This document shows positions 1 to 6,602 of a DNA stretch of 40,496 nucleotides, in pieces. The position numbers and the translations under genes are program-made. Within the stretch, counting starts at the first letter, position 1, and the number at the start of each line of letters is the position of its first letter. Source of the DNA: DATDXN01 sp035289305 (GTDB taxonomy: Bacteria > Patescibacteriota > Microgenomatia > UBA1406 > HO2-37-13b); contig DATDXN010000006.1 of the NCBI GenBank assembly GCA_035289305.1, positions 1-40,496 on the forward strand. Direction: 5' to 3'. The notes under the pieces were generated by a model. The model was not told where the DNA came from, made no database searches, and saw only the letters and a list, made by a program, of their open reading frames with translations.

Positions 1-243
1 TTTGACAGGCATAAACGGATTAACCATTCTCAAGCCTTTTCCTATGGAAACGGGAACCACATCAACGGCATTGAGAACTTCTGGTCATTCACCAAAAGAC
101 GCCTTGCAAAATTCAATGGTTGCAAAGTAAATTTTATGCTACACTTAAAGGAATGCGAATGGAGATACGGAAAGAAGAAAGAACAGTTGTGCAAAGAGCT
201 TATAGTTTTACTGAAAAAGTATCGTTTTGTTAGAATTTCCTAG
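1..243 (+). CDS. IS1595 (ISXO2-like) transposase, C-terminal fragment
   Basis: Frame 1 is open from the first base to a TAG at 241-243 and gives the last 80 residues of a transposase. The segment HINGIENFWSFTKRRLAKF, then HLKECEWRYG, is the typical C-terminal part of DDE transposases of the IS1595/ISXO2 group, with the last catalytic acidic residue in the GIENFW stretch. The start and the first catalytic residues lie upstream of the window, so whether the copy is active cannot be judged. The gene's last base is 9 nt from the element's terminus. The ORF that follows at 262 is in the same frame after the stop, which is probably chance. Confidence 0.9.
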   Translation, partial: FDRHKRINHSQAFSYGNGNHINGIENFWSFTKRRLAKFNGCKVNFMLHLKECEWRYGKKKEQLCKELIVLLKKYRFVRIS

Positions 244-252
244 TCTAGAGCC
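1..252 (+). mobile_element. IS1595-family insertion sequence, 3' part
   Basis: The first 252 bases are the downstream end of an insertion sequence that continues beyond the window. It holds the end of a transposase gene, a 9-nt tail, and an outer end that reads GGCTCTAGACTAGG inward on the minus strand. The boundary at 252/253 is set by comparison with the inverted copy at 40444-40496: the two are identical for 53 bp and diverge at exactly this base. The other end of the element and its target duplication are outside the window. Confidence 0.85.
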
Positions 253-261
253 CAAGATGAT

Positions 262-765
262 ATGAGCGCACTAATAGCAGAAATTTCATCCCCTGTTTAT
301 CCTGAACCAGAAGCACGAGTTTTACCTGCATCTCAATTAGTTAAAGAAGCAGAGAGACTAAGAAAAGGCGATATGGTAAAAGTACAAAGAAGCAATGGCG
401 CCATAGAAGAAGGATGGGAAATTGTGGGGTTTAATCCACTAACGGGGGATGCTCGAGTAACAAGAAAAGAAGGGGCGCAAATATTAAAAAAAGAAATATC
501 GCAAAGCCAACTACAATCACTTAATCCGGTAAGAGAAGAAACTACGTTACATAATGCCCAAGACTTTATGCAACTTTTTAAGGCGATAGATGCTGCAGGA
601 AATATACAGGGACATTCTCAAGTCTATGATCCCGCACAATTGAAACACTTAATAAATCAAGTTCGTTCTGGAAAAGAACCAATTGACGTTATAACTAGAG
701 TAGAAGGTATTAGGCAAAAAGTAGCAGAGCTTATAGCAGCAGACAAAATCAGAAGAAGTCTGTAA
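262..765 (+). CDS. hypothetical protein, probably 5'-truncated by the IS
   Basis: A 167-aa soluble protein without signal peptide or membrane segment. Residues about 36-90 (KGDMVKVQRSNGAIEEGWEI, then a second strand-rich stretch) look like a small beta-rich module. I have the impression that this type of module occurs in the C-terminal part of larger Patescibacteria proteins; I cannot verify that here. The rest is helical and charged. The frame is open back into the insertion sequence, which ends 9 nt before this ATG, and there is no ribosome binding site or promoter in the remaining host DNA. The visible ORF may therefore be the tail of a longer gene cut by the IS. Function unknown. Confidence 0.55.
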   Translation: MSALIAEISSPVYPEPEARVLPASQLVKEAERLRKGDMVKVQRSNGAIEEGWEIVGFNPLTGDARVTRKEGAQILKKEISQSQLQSLNPVREETTLHNAQDFMQLFKAIDAAGNIQGHSQVYDPAQLKHLINQVRSGKEPIDVITRVEGIRQKVAELIAADKIRRSL

Positions 766-794
766 AGATAGTGAGTAAATGAAAAAGTAGTATA

Positions 795-827
795 TTCATA
801 AAATCTTCATATATATTTTTGTATGCT
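795..827 (+). promoter_or_regulatory. two-component regulator box plus -10, promoter of the 835 operon
   Basis: Two TTCAT half-sites (795-799 and 806-810) are spaced 11 bp apart, in the 16-mer TTCATAAAATCTTCAT, followed after 11 nt by TATGCT (822-827). The same 16-mer, again 11 nt from a -10, lies before the DUF1573 gene on the other strand. Direct repeats one helical turn apart overlapping the -35 position are the usual target layout of OmpR-family activators. The -10 is 7 nt from ATG 835, so the mRNA would be leaderless. Confidence 0.7.
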
Positions 828-834
828 TAGTGTC

Positions 835-2250
835 ATGAAAGAAATACAGCAAGCTTTGGCCTCTTTATATGCGCGGATTAGTTTTTTTATTCTGACGATC
901 ACTATTTTTGTCAGCTTCATGTTTCTCAACTATTTTCTCCTATTGCGCACCACCACATGGGAGAAATTTTTACAAGACAATCCGCGGTGGTTTGTTTTCG
1001 CATCAGTCAATCTGACGATTCTCAACAACTTCCTTATTGCGCTAGCCATCACATTTTTTATATACCTTCTTGAGAAAAAGCGATCTATTGCTGTGGGAGA
1101 AACATCATCTTCTCTTGTTTCCACATTTTTGAGCATTGTTTCGGTGGGCTGCACTGTTTGCGGCGGCTTTTTACTTCCTTTGGTGGGAATTGCAGCCTCA
1201 CTTTCAGCGCTCCCTTTTTACGGGATAGAAATAAAAGTTATTTCCATCGTCGTGCTTCTTGTATCTTTGAACATACTCATCAAACGAACAAATGGCATTC
1301 TTGAAAAGCCTGCCTCGCCTGTTAAAAAATACGCTCCTCTTATTATTTCACTCCTTGCTTTGGTCGTGGTATATGGTATTCCTCGTTTACCGTATGGAGT
1401 TAAAACAAAACTAGGCGAGAGGGCAGCAACATCAGCTCCCAGCACACAAGTTGATACTGCGCAAGGAGCTTCTGATGATATTTTTGAGGAGATAAATCCT
1501 TCCGCCGGATATGAAATTGCATCAACGTATAGAGATTTAGGCCCAAAACTTATTGAGATGGGAGTTATTGATTTTGAGAAATTCAAAGCGATATATGAAA
1601 AAAATGGCCAACCATTGACGCAAGAACAGTTGCTTATTTTGACAAAAGGCTTGGATAAAAAAATAAAAATAACCAGGGAGAATTCGTATTTTCTCCTCAA
1701 TTTCTTCTGGGCTTTTGGGCTTGCCAACAAATCAAAAGTGCTCACCCAAGGAGATATGACGAAATACGGAAAAGATCAAGTGGGTAATTTTGCCTCAACC
1801 GGCGGATGGACGCTCGCCAAAGACAATCCGATGAATTATTATGCAAAGCGTGCCATTGTTCCGCTTACTGCTACTCAAGAGCAAATGGTCGCGGAGGTCT
1901 CGGGTAATATCTACCGGCCCTGCTGCAATAACTCAACTGCGTTTCCGGATTGTAATCACGGCATGGCGCTTCTGGGTGTGCTTGAGCTTATGGCAGCAGA
2001 TGGAGCTTCAGAAGGCGAGATGTATGAGGCAGCAAAGTATTTCAATGCGTTTTTCTTCCCCGGCAATTATTATGATTTAGCACTTTACTTCAAAAACAAG
2101 GAAGGCAAAAGTTTCAGACAAGTCGATAGCAAAATACTTCTCGGTAAAGACTACTCTTCTGCCTCCGGTTGGCAGGGTGCAAAACAATGGCTCACACAAA
2201 AAGGTATTGTAAAAGAGCCCCCACGGCAAGGAGGAGGGTGTGGCGTATAA
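835..2250 (+). CDS. membrane protein with intramembrane CxxC and a CC-C-H C-terminal domain
   Basis: About five N-terminal membrane helices (roughly residues 15-38, 51-78, 92-122, 130-148, 168-186) precede a soluble region of about 280 residues. The third helix region carries CTVC (C106, C109) followed by GGFLLPLVG, reminiscent of Cys pairs in Mer-type metal transporters and thiol carriers. The C-terminal domain has CCNNSTAFPDCNHG (C363, C364, C373, H375), a likely metal or redox site, and the protein ends GGGCGV. An ATG at 823 would overlap the -10 box, so ATG 835 is preferred (471 aa). It is the first gene of an operon with the response regulator 21 nt downstream. I do not know a named family. 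Transport, sensing or thiol chemistry of a metal is inference from the cysteines and neighbours. Confidence 0.7.
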   Translation: MKEIQQALASLYARISFFILTITIFVSFMFLNYFLLLRTTTWEKFLQDNPRWFVFASVNLTILNNFLIALAITFFIYLLEKKRSIAVGETSSSLVSTFLSIVSVGCTVCGGFLLPLVGIAASLSALPFYGIEIKVISIVVLLVSLNILIKRTNGILEKPASPVKKYAPLIISLLALVVVYGIPRLPYGVKTKLGERAATSAPSTQVDTAQGASDDIFEEINPSAGYEIASTYRDLGPKLIEMGVIDFEKFKAIYEKNGQPLTQEQLLILTKGLDKKIKITRENSYFLLNFFWAFGLANKSKVLTQGDMTKYGKDQVGNFASTGGWTLAKDNPMNYYAKRAIVPLTATQEQMVAEVSGNIYRPCCNNSTAFPDCNHGMALLGVLELMAADGASEGEMYEAAKYFNAFFFPGNYYDLALYFKNKEGKSFRQVDSKILLGKDYSSASGWQGAKQWLTQKGIVKEPPRQGGGCGV

Positions 2251-2271
2251 TATAATAGGGCATCTCCCTAT

Positions 2272-2934
2272 ATGAGAGTTCTTATTATTGAAGACGAACG
2301 CCGTCTATCCAATATCATAAAAAAAGGTTTGATCGAAGATGGTTTTGCGGTTGACCAGGCATTTGATGCAGAGGAAGGTCAATATCTGGCAGAGTCTGAA
2401 AAGTACGATGCCATTATTTTGGATATTATGCTTGGGTCAGCGAGCGGATTGAGTATCTGTCGTACACTTCGTCAACAGCACATCAAGACTCCAATTCTCA
2501 TTCTGACCGCGAAATCTCACGTAGAAGATACGGTGAAGGGTTTGGATGCAGGAGCAGATGATTATATGACCAAACCGTTTTCGTTTTTGGAACTTCGCTC
2601 CCGTATTCATGCGCTCATTCGTCGCAGTCATCAGGAAGTCTCTCCTGTTTTAAAAATTGAAGACCTTGAAATTGATCCTTTGAAACATACAGTGCGAAAA
2701 GGAGGAGAGATAGTCCTACTGACACCTAAAGAATTTTCCATTCTTGAATTTCTGATGCGTCATAGAGACGAAGTAGTCACTAGAACGAGCATCATCGAGC
2801 ATGTGTGGGACTATTCCTTTGAAGGGATGAGTAATGTAATTGATGTATTCGTTGGCTCCATTCGGAAAAAAATCGATAAAAAAGGAAAAAAACTCATACG
2901 GACAGTACACGGCATTGGTTATACAATCAGTTAA
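2272..2934 (+). CDS. OmpR/PhoB-family response regulator
   Basis: A 220-aa two-domain regulator. The receiver domain (1-120) has the acidic pair E7/D8, the phospho-acceptor D51 (AIILDIMLG), a Thr in ILTAK and a Lys in YMTKPF. The C-terminal winged helix (about 128-220) has the typical LTPKEFSILEFLMRH and VIDVFVGSIRKKI segments and ends in RTVHGIGYTIS. It is closest in style to CusR/CzcR/MprA-type regulators. It is cotranscribed with the upstream membrane protein (21 nt gap) and the downstream kinase (6 nt gap). Two overlapping TATAAT motifs at 2246-2256 could give an internal promoter. Its predicted targets are the two TTCAT-box promoters at 795 and 5638. Confidence 0.95.
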   Translation: MRVLIIEDERRLSNIIKKGLIEDGFAVDQAFDAEEGQYLAESEKYDAIILDIMLGSASGLSICRTLRQQHIKTPILILTAKSHVEDTVKGLDAGADDYMTKPFSFLELRSRIHALIRRSHQEVSPVLKIEDLEIDPLKHTVRKGGEIVLLTPKEFSILEFLMRHRDEVVTRTSIIEHVWDYSFEGMSNVIDVFVGSIRKKIDKKGKKLIRTVHGIGYTIS

Positions 2935-2940
2935 AACTCC

Positions 2941-4341
2941 ATGAATACTAAAAGCATACGGTTTCGCATCGTGATGTGGTACAGCATTATTATCTTCTTT
3001 ACGACTGTTTTTATCTTTGTTGTCTTTTATGCGGTGACGCGACAAACGCTTTATACACAGGTTGATCGGGAGCTTTTTTCTCATGCGAGTAAACTCACGG
3101 ATATTATCACGCGGCAAGGAGTGAATATACACGAAACCATGCTCAAACAGCAACTTTTTGATGAATTCGCTCAAATGCCTGGCATGTTGGTGGTGCTTCT
3201 TGATGAGCAGGGAAAAGTGATGAAGAGTTCTTTTCTTGAGGTTCAAGAACAGTCATATAGTTCTCTGTATCAAGAAGTCCGGGAGAGCAAGATTCCCATT
3301 TTTCGAGATCTTTCCCTGAACAACTTTCCCATGCGATTTACTGCATGGCCAATAACGTACAACAAGTCGTTTGGTGGGGTAGTCATCATCGGTCACCCTA
3401 TAGACGTCATCCAGAAATCGCTTTTTTCTCTTTCAACGACTCTTTTTATTGTTTTTTCTTTTCTCATATTTCCCATTATTTTAGGGGGATATATTGTAGC
3501 GGGCAAAGTCATGGAACCTTTGTCGGGAATAAGTAAACAAATTGAAAGTATCAGTTTACAGCGCCTGGGGGAAAGAGTTGCTAGTCCCGGGACCGGCGAT
3601 GAGATTGAAAATCTTGCTCAAACATTTAACAAATTACTCGACCGGTTGCAGGATGCATTCAAGCGCGAGCGGCAATTTATCGGAGATGTTGCCCACGAGC
3701 TCAAAACTCCACTTTCAACCATTGGAAGCGCCATTGAGCTTGCTACTACTCGTGAAAGAACAGGGAAAGAGTACCGAGCCACTTGTGAAGACTTACTTAT
3801 TGATGTGAACAAACTTTCTTCAATCGTAAAAAATATTTTAGATTTAGCATGGTTTGGAGCAGAAAATGAAAAATTAGACAAAAGACGCTTCAACCTCTCC
3901 CTCACCGTCAAAGAGCTTCACGAGCTTGCCGTGCGGATGGGTGATACAAAACACATGAAGATTTTTGGGGAAATTAAGCACGATATTTTCATCACTGGAG
4001 TTGAGGATAAAATCTCACGGGCGCTTCTCAACATCATAGATAATGCGATCAAATATACGCCAGATAAAGGAAAAGTGAACTTGCGTCTTTTTACCACAGA
4101 CGATCATGCAGTTTTCGAAGTCAACGATACTGGTGTCGGTATTGTCAAAAAAGATATACCTCATATTTTTGAGCGTTTTTGGCGAGGAAGGGAGGCGAGA
4201 GAAACTCACGGTACAGGTCTTGGGTTGGCAATTGCGCAAGGCATTATCAAGGCCCATGGTGGAGAAATTCGCGTGGAGAGCACCGTGGGTAAAGGCACCT
4301 CAATCAGGATACTTTTGCCTCTTTTTAGGAGTGTTTCCTGA
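2941..4341 (+). CDS. membrane sensor histidine kinase
   Basis: A 466-aa HAMP-type sensor kinase. One helix (about 9-32), an extracytoplasmic sensor of about 125 residues, a second helix (about 160-188), a HAMP region, then the HisKA box GDVAHELKTPL with phospho-acceptor H252, and the ATPase domain with NIIDNAIKYTPDKG (N box), NDTGVGI (G1), FERFWRG (F box) and HGTGLGLAI (G2). All catalytic motifs are intact. The sensor part has no cysteines, so direct thiol sensing there is unlikely. It is the partner of the regulator 6 nt upstream. The 3' end overlaps the end of the convergent ccdA-like gene by 17 bp. Confidence 0.95.
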   Translation: MNTKSIRFRIVMWYSIIIFFTTVFIFVVFYAVTRQTLYTQVDRELFSHASKLTDIITRQGVNIHETMLKQQLFDEFAQMPGMLVVLLDEQGKVMKSSFLEVQEQSYSSLYQEVRESKIPIFRDLSLNNFPMRFTAWPITYNKSFGGVVIIGHPIDVIQKSLFSLSTTLFIVFSFLIFPIILGGYIVAGKVMEPLSGISKQIESISLQRLGERVASPGTGDEIENLAQTFNKLLDRLQDAFKRERQFIGDVAHELKTPLSTIGSAIELATTRERTGKEYRATCEDLLIDVNKLSSIVKNILDLAWFGAENEKLDKRRFNLSLTVKELHELAVRMGDTKHMKIFGEIKHDIFITGVEDKISRALLNIIDNAIKYTPDKGKVNLRLFTTDDHAVFEVNDTGVGIVKKDIPHIFERFWRGREARETHGTGLGLAIAQGIIKAHGGEIRVESTVGKGTSIRILLPLFRSVS

Positions 4342-5137
4342 TAAGTATATAAAATACGAGGAAAATGGCGATGAAAACAGAAATATCAATGAGGGGATTT
4401 TGAAAGAAGCGCCCAATATAAAATATAAAAATCCTCATTTGTCTGCTATATCCTTCCATTTGATACATTTGTATTTTATTAAGATAGGTAAATATGATAA
4501 TGAGTATTCCTGACAATATGAAAATACTTCCTCCAACTATTGCATAGACCGTGTGGAGGCGCTGTCGCAGTGCTCCTGACATGTGACCGGTCGTTTTGTG
4601 GTAGAGAAGCGATATGAAAAAAAGAGGAAACACAATACCTGCCACATATGCTCCACCCACGATAAGTGCCTGAAGAAGAGAGGGAGAAAGAGTCGTGAGC
4701 GTGACCGCAGCAAAAAGCACTGGAGCACAACATGAAGAGGTGAGACCAGATATAAGACCCAGCCCAAATACTGATCCGACGGTCACTTTTTCATGCACTT
4801 TTGGCGTGAAGTGAAAAAACATGGGGAATTGGAAAAATGGTTTTATCGTAACAATTCCCATGAGAATGAGGACAAAGCCACCGATATAATATATCTGTTT
4901 ATGAAACTCATCAAAAAAATAGATGAAAAACCGCGCTCCCAGAGCTACCGGAAGCAGGATGACAGAGAGTCCTGCTGCAAAAATCAACGTATAAAGCATG
5001 ACTTTTTTGTGTTCCTTGAAAATCGTACCAAGATATGAAGGAAGAAGAAACGTGATGCAACAGGGCGCGAAAAGAGCTCCCATACCGGCCAAAAATGAAG
5101 CAGTCAGAGAAACGCCCATGAGTAAAGAATTTTCCAT
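4325..5137 (-). CDS. CcdA/DsbD-type thiol transporter with paired cysteines
   Basis: A 270-aa protein with about six to seven membrane helices and the two pseudo-symmetric helix starts of the CcdA family: ALFAPCCITFLLPSYL (C26, C27) and SGLTSSCCAPVL (C136, C137). CcdA carries electrons from cytoplasmic thioredoxin across the membrane using one Cys in each of these positions. Here each position has a vicinal CC pair, which is unusual and might indicate metal binding as well as thiol exchange. It lies 2 nt downstream of the DUF1573 gene and is surely cotranscribed with it. No cytochrome c genes are present, so the electrons more likely serve other envelope thiols. Confidence 0.85.
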   Translation of the reverse strand: MENSLLMGVSLTASFLAGMGALFAPCCITFLLPSYLGTIFKEHKKVMLYTLIFAAGLSVILLPVALGARFFIYFFDEFHKQIYYIGGFVLILMGIVTIKPFFQFPMFFHFTPKVHEKVTVGSVFGLGLISGLTSSCCAPVLFAAVTLTTLSPSLLQALIVGGAYVAGIVFPLFFISLLYHKTTGHMSGALRQRLHTVYAIVGGSIFILSGILIIIFTYLNKIQMYQMEGYSRQMRIFIFYIGRFFQNPLIDISVFIAIFLVFYILIRKHS

Positions 5138-5139
5138 GA

Positions 5140-5631
5140 TTATTTCACGAAAGCAGTGACTTGAAATACGAGTTTGGAATTTTCGGGGTCATTGGTTGAG
5201 ATGTATACTTCTCGTTCTACTTTGCCATATACCGGCATCACGTACGGCTGATAGATGACTTTGATTTGTGCTTCAGTTCCGGGCGTAATTTCTTTATCGA
5301 AATCTCCTTTGGTGTGCATGCCAAATAACGGGCTTTTTTTGTCTTGGTATATAACTTGTGCAAGGGTGCAGCCGCAGCTTGTTGAAATATCGAAAAGTTG
5401 CAGCGGTTTTTTTCCAGTATTTTTGATCACAAAATCCGCACGTGCCTCGCCTGATACTTTTACCGTGCCCATATCGGCAGTTTTCTTTTCTATAAAAGCT
5501 TTAGGTCGGTCTTGGGTATTTTTTTCATACGATTTTACGATGGGAGCGGCAGGAGCAGTTTTTTGAAGAAGCCCGTAGGAGACGCCAAGAACAACAAAAA
5601 TACCAATGGAAATAAGTATAATGAGTTTCAT
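5140..5631 (-). CDS. DUF1573 family membrane-anchored protein
   Basis: An N-terminal signal anchor (about residues 2-22), a linker, then an immunoglobulin-like DUF1573 domain with KAFIEKKTADMGTVKVSGEA, DFVIKNTGKKPLQL and the family's hallmark CGC motif in ISTSCGCTLAQVIY, ending in a strand-rich tail with STNDPEN. Such proteins sit outside the membrane. The CGC may be reduced by the CcdA-like partner encoded 2 nt downstream. An ATG at 5637 abuts the -10 box directly; the ATG at 5631 is 6 nt from it, so I take 5631 (163 aa). Expression is predicted to be controlled by the two-component box at 5655-5670. Confidence 0.85.
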   Translation of the reverse strand: MKLIILISIGIFVVLGVSYGLLQKTAPAAPIVKSYEKNTQDRPKAFIEKKTADMGTVKVSGEARADFVIKNTGKKPLQLFDISTSCGCTLAQVIYQDKKSPLFGMHTKGDFDKEITPGTEAQIKVIYQPYVMPVYGKVEREVYISTNDPENSKLVFQVTAFVK

Positions 5632-5637
5632 AAACAT

Positions 5638-5670
5638 AGTATATCGTGCCCACCATGAAGATTTTATGAA
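5638..5670 (-). promoter_or_regulatory. two-component regulator box plus -10, promoter of DUF1573-ccdA operon
   Basis: Read on the minus strand: TTCAT (5670-5666), AAAATC, TTCAT (5659-5655), 11 nt, TATACT (5643-5638), 6 nt, ATG 5631. The 16-mer and the 11-nt distance to the -10 are identical to the site before the kinase operon (795-827). The box also lies upstream of the divergent microprotein gene at 5719, so the regulator may act in both directions. Confidence 0.7.
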
Positions 5671-5681
5671 GATTATTTTTC

Positions 5682-5710
5682 TTGTGTAACGCGAGAAAGT
5701 ATGGTAAAGT
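5682..5710 (+). promoter_or_regulatory. candidate promoter of the microprotein/Cys-His peptide pair
   Basis: TTGTGT (5682-5687), a 17-bp spacer and TAAAGT (5705-5710) give a plausible but weak sigma70-type promoter, 8 nt from ATG 5719. The regulator box at 5655-5670 lies just upstream. Confidence 0.35.
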
Positions 5711-5718
5711 AGTACAAT

Positions 5719-5799
5719 ATGGGATTTATTCGACGAAGAAGGAGAATAATCATCATACTTATCGTGATTGTTTTACTTCTTCTATTTTTAAGAAGATAG
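5719..5799 (+). CDS. 26-aa single-helix membrane microprotein
   Basis: A very short ORF: MGFI, five arginines, seventeen consecutive hydrophobic residues made only of Ile, Leu, Val and Phe up to FL, then RR and a stop. The charge layout is that of a single membrane helix with a strongly basic cytoplasmic side. It lies between a candidate promoter and the Cys/His-rich peptide gene, whose Shine-Dalgarno starts 2 nt after this stop. No family is known to me. It might be a membrane partner of the neighbouring peptide or transporter, or only a leader peptide. Its uniform composition also allows chance, but the clean start, stop and position favour a real gene. Confidence 0.5.
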   Translation: MGFIRRRRRIIIILIVIVLLLLFLRR

Positions 5800-5815
5800 T
5801 AGAGGAGGTGTTTTT

Positions 5816-5968
5816 ATGAAAAACAAAGACGATTGTGGAGGGTGCGCATGTTCGTGTGATGAACATACAGGACATACGCATGATGAAAAGCACATGCACG
5901 AATGCAAAGATTGTAGACATGTGGATAAAAAAGAAGGGGGATGTGAGTGTGATTGCAAATGTGAATAA
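5816..5968 (+). CDS. 50-aa Cys/His-rich putative metal-binding peptide
   Basis: Fifty residues with ten cysteines and six histidines. An N-terminal cluster CGGCACSC (C7, C10, C12, C14), a His stretch (H17, H20, H22, H26, H28), CKDC (C30, C33) with H35, and a C-terminal CECDCKC (C43, C45, C47, C49). The alternating CxC pattern is metallothionein-like, but the order is not one I recognise. No signal peptide is visible, so it is probably cytoplasmic. A strong Shine-Dalgarno AGAGGAGGTG stands 6 nt before the ATG, so high translation is expected. The ORF is too short for most gene finders. Binding of Cu, Zn or a similar soft metal is inference from composition and the adjacent sensor/thiol genes. 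Confidence 0.75.
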   Translation: MKNKDDCGGCACSCDEHTGHTHDEKHMHECKDCRHVDKKEGGCECDCKCE

Positions 5969-6090
5969 GGTGTATATAAAAAAATACTTCTCAAAAAATC
6001 ATCTGCAATGGGTTTCTTTCTGTCTTTTTTTGGTTTTCTTCCTTGAGAGAACAAAAGTAATGCTTGCAATAAAAAAGAGTACTCACAAAA

Positions 6091-6099
6091 TGGTAAAAT
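6091..6099 (+). promoter_or_regulatory. extended -10 before tRNA-Gln
   Basis: TGGTAAAAT fits an extended -10 (TG, one base, TAAAAT), about 20 nt before the mature tRNA. No clear -35 is visible. Confidence 0.4.
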
Positions 6100-6118
6100 A
6101 GAAGGGTAAAAGGCTTTT

Positions 6119-6189
6119 TGCCCGGTCGTCTAACGGTAGGACGGATGACTCTGAATCATCTAATCCTGGTTCGAATCCAGGCTGGGCAG
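6119..6189 (+). tRNA. tRNA-Gln (anticodon CUG)
   Basis: A complete cloverleaf. Acceptor TGCCCGG pairs with CTGGGCA, with U1-A72 and discriminator G73, both typical of tRNA-Gln. The anticodon stem GATGA/TCATC encloses loop CTCTGAA, giving anticodon CTG. The T arm is CCTGG-TTCGAAT-CCAGG. The genome continues with CCC rather than CCA, so the CCA end would be added after transcription. The last two bases are also the start of the inverted repeat that follows. Confidence 0.95.
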
Positions 6190-6219
6190 CCCTGAGCGAA
6201 CAGAGTGAGTCGAAGGGCT
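6188..6219 (+). repeat. hairpin repeat directly after the tRNA
   Basis: AGCCCT (6188-6193) pairs with AGGGCT (6214-6219) around a GAGCGAACAGAGTGAGTCG core. The form CCCTGAGC...GTCGAAGGG resembles a short dispersed repeat I associate with Candidate Phyla Radiation genomes. It may end the tRNA transcript, but no T tract follows. Only one copy is in the window. Confidence 0.55.
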
Positions 6220-6250
6220 GTAGCTAGAATCGAAAGGGAAAAAAGAATTT

Positions 6251-6523
6251 ATGTCTTATTATTTTTACATCCTTCGTTGTTCTGATAATTCTCTATACTG
6301 TGGTCAAACAAATAATCTTCAAAGGAGGATCAACGAACACAATTTCGATAAAAATAAATCAGCCAAATATCTGAACGCAAAAAAACCTGTTAAACTTGTT
6401 TATTTTGAGGAATATTCAACTTTACAGTTGGTAATGAAACGAGAATGGCAAGTGAAAAAATGGACAAAAGCAAAGAAAGAAGCTTTAATAACTGACAATT
6501 TACAACTTTTGAAAAAATTATAA
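6251..6523 (+). CDS. GIY-YIG domain protein (UPF0213-like)
   Basis: Ninety residues forming one GIY-YIG nuclease domain. YFYILRCSDNSLYCGQTNNL holds the two-tyrosine strand pair of the family (YIL and YCG in place of GIY and YIG), followed by RRINEHN with the catalytic Arg, and E48-like acidic residues in VYFEEYS. The tail KREWQVKKWTKAKKEALI is typical of the small stand-alone YhbQ/UPF0213 type. These are presumed DNA-structure or repair nucleases with poorly known targets. The gene stands alone between the tRNA and convergent genes; an AAGGG stretch 14 nt upstream of the ATG may help ribosome binding. Confidence 0.85.
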   Translation: MSYYFYILRCSDNSLYCGQTNNLQRRINEHNFDKNKSAKYLNAKKPVKLVYFEEYSTLQLVMKREWQVKKWTKAKKEALITDNLQLLKKL

Positions 6524-6602
6524 TATCTCAATACTTTCAATATTCGTAATGCATAAAACTTAATATTTCTATAAAAACATCTTTCGTGATCATATATGAT
6601 AG

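Noticed and set aside
1218..1745. 175-aa minus-strand ORF opposite the 471-aa membrane protein
   Set aside because: Antisense shadow without promoter or recognisable domain.
2246..2256. Tandem TATAAT motifs as the main promoter of the regulator gene
   Set aside because: No TTCAT box or -35 stands at the right distance, and the 21-nt gap to the gene upstream favours cotranscription; kept only as a possible internal promoter.
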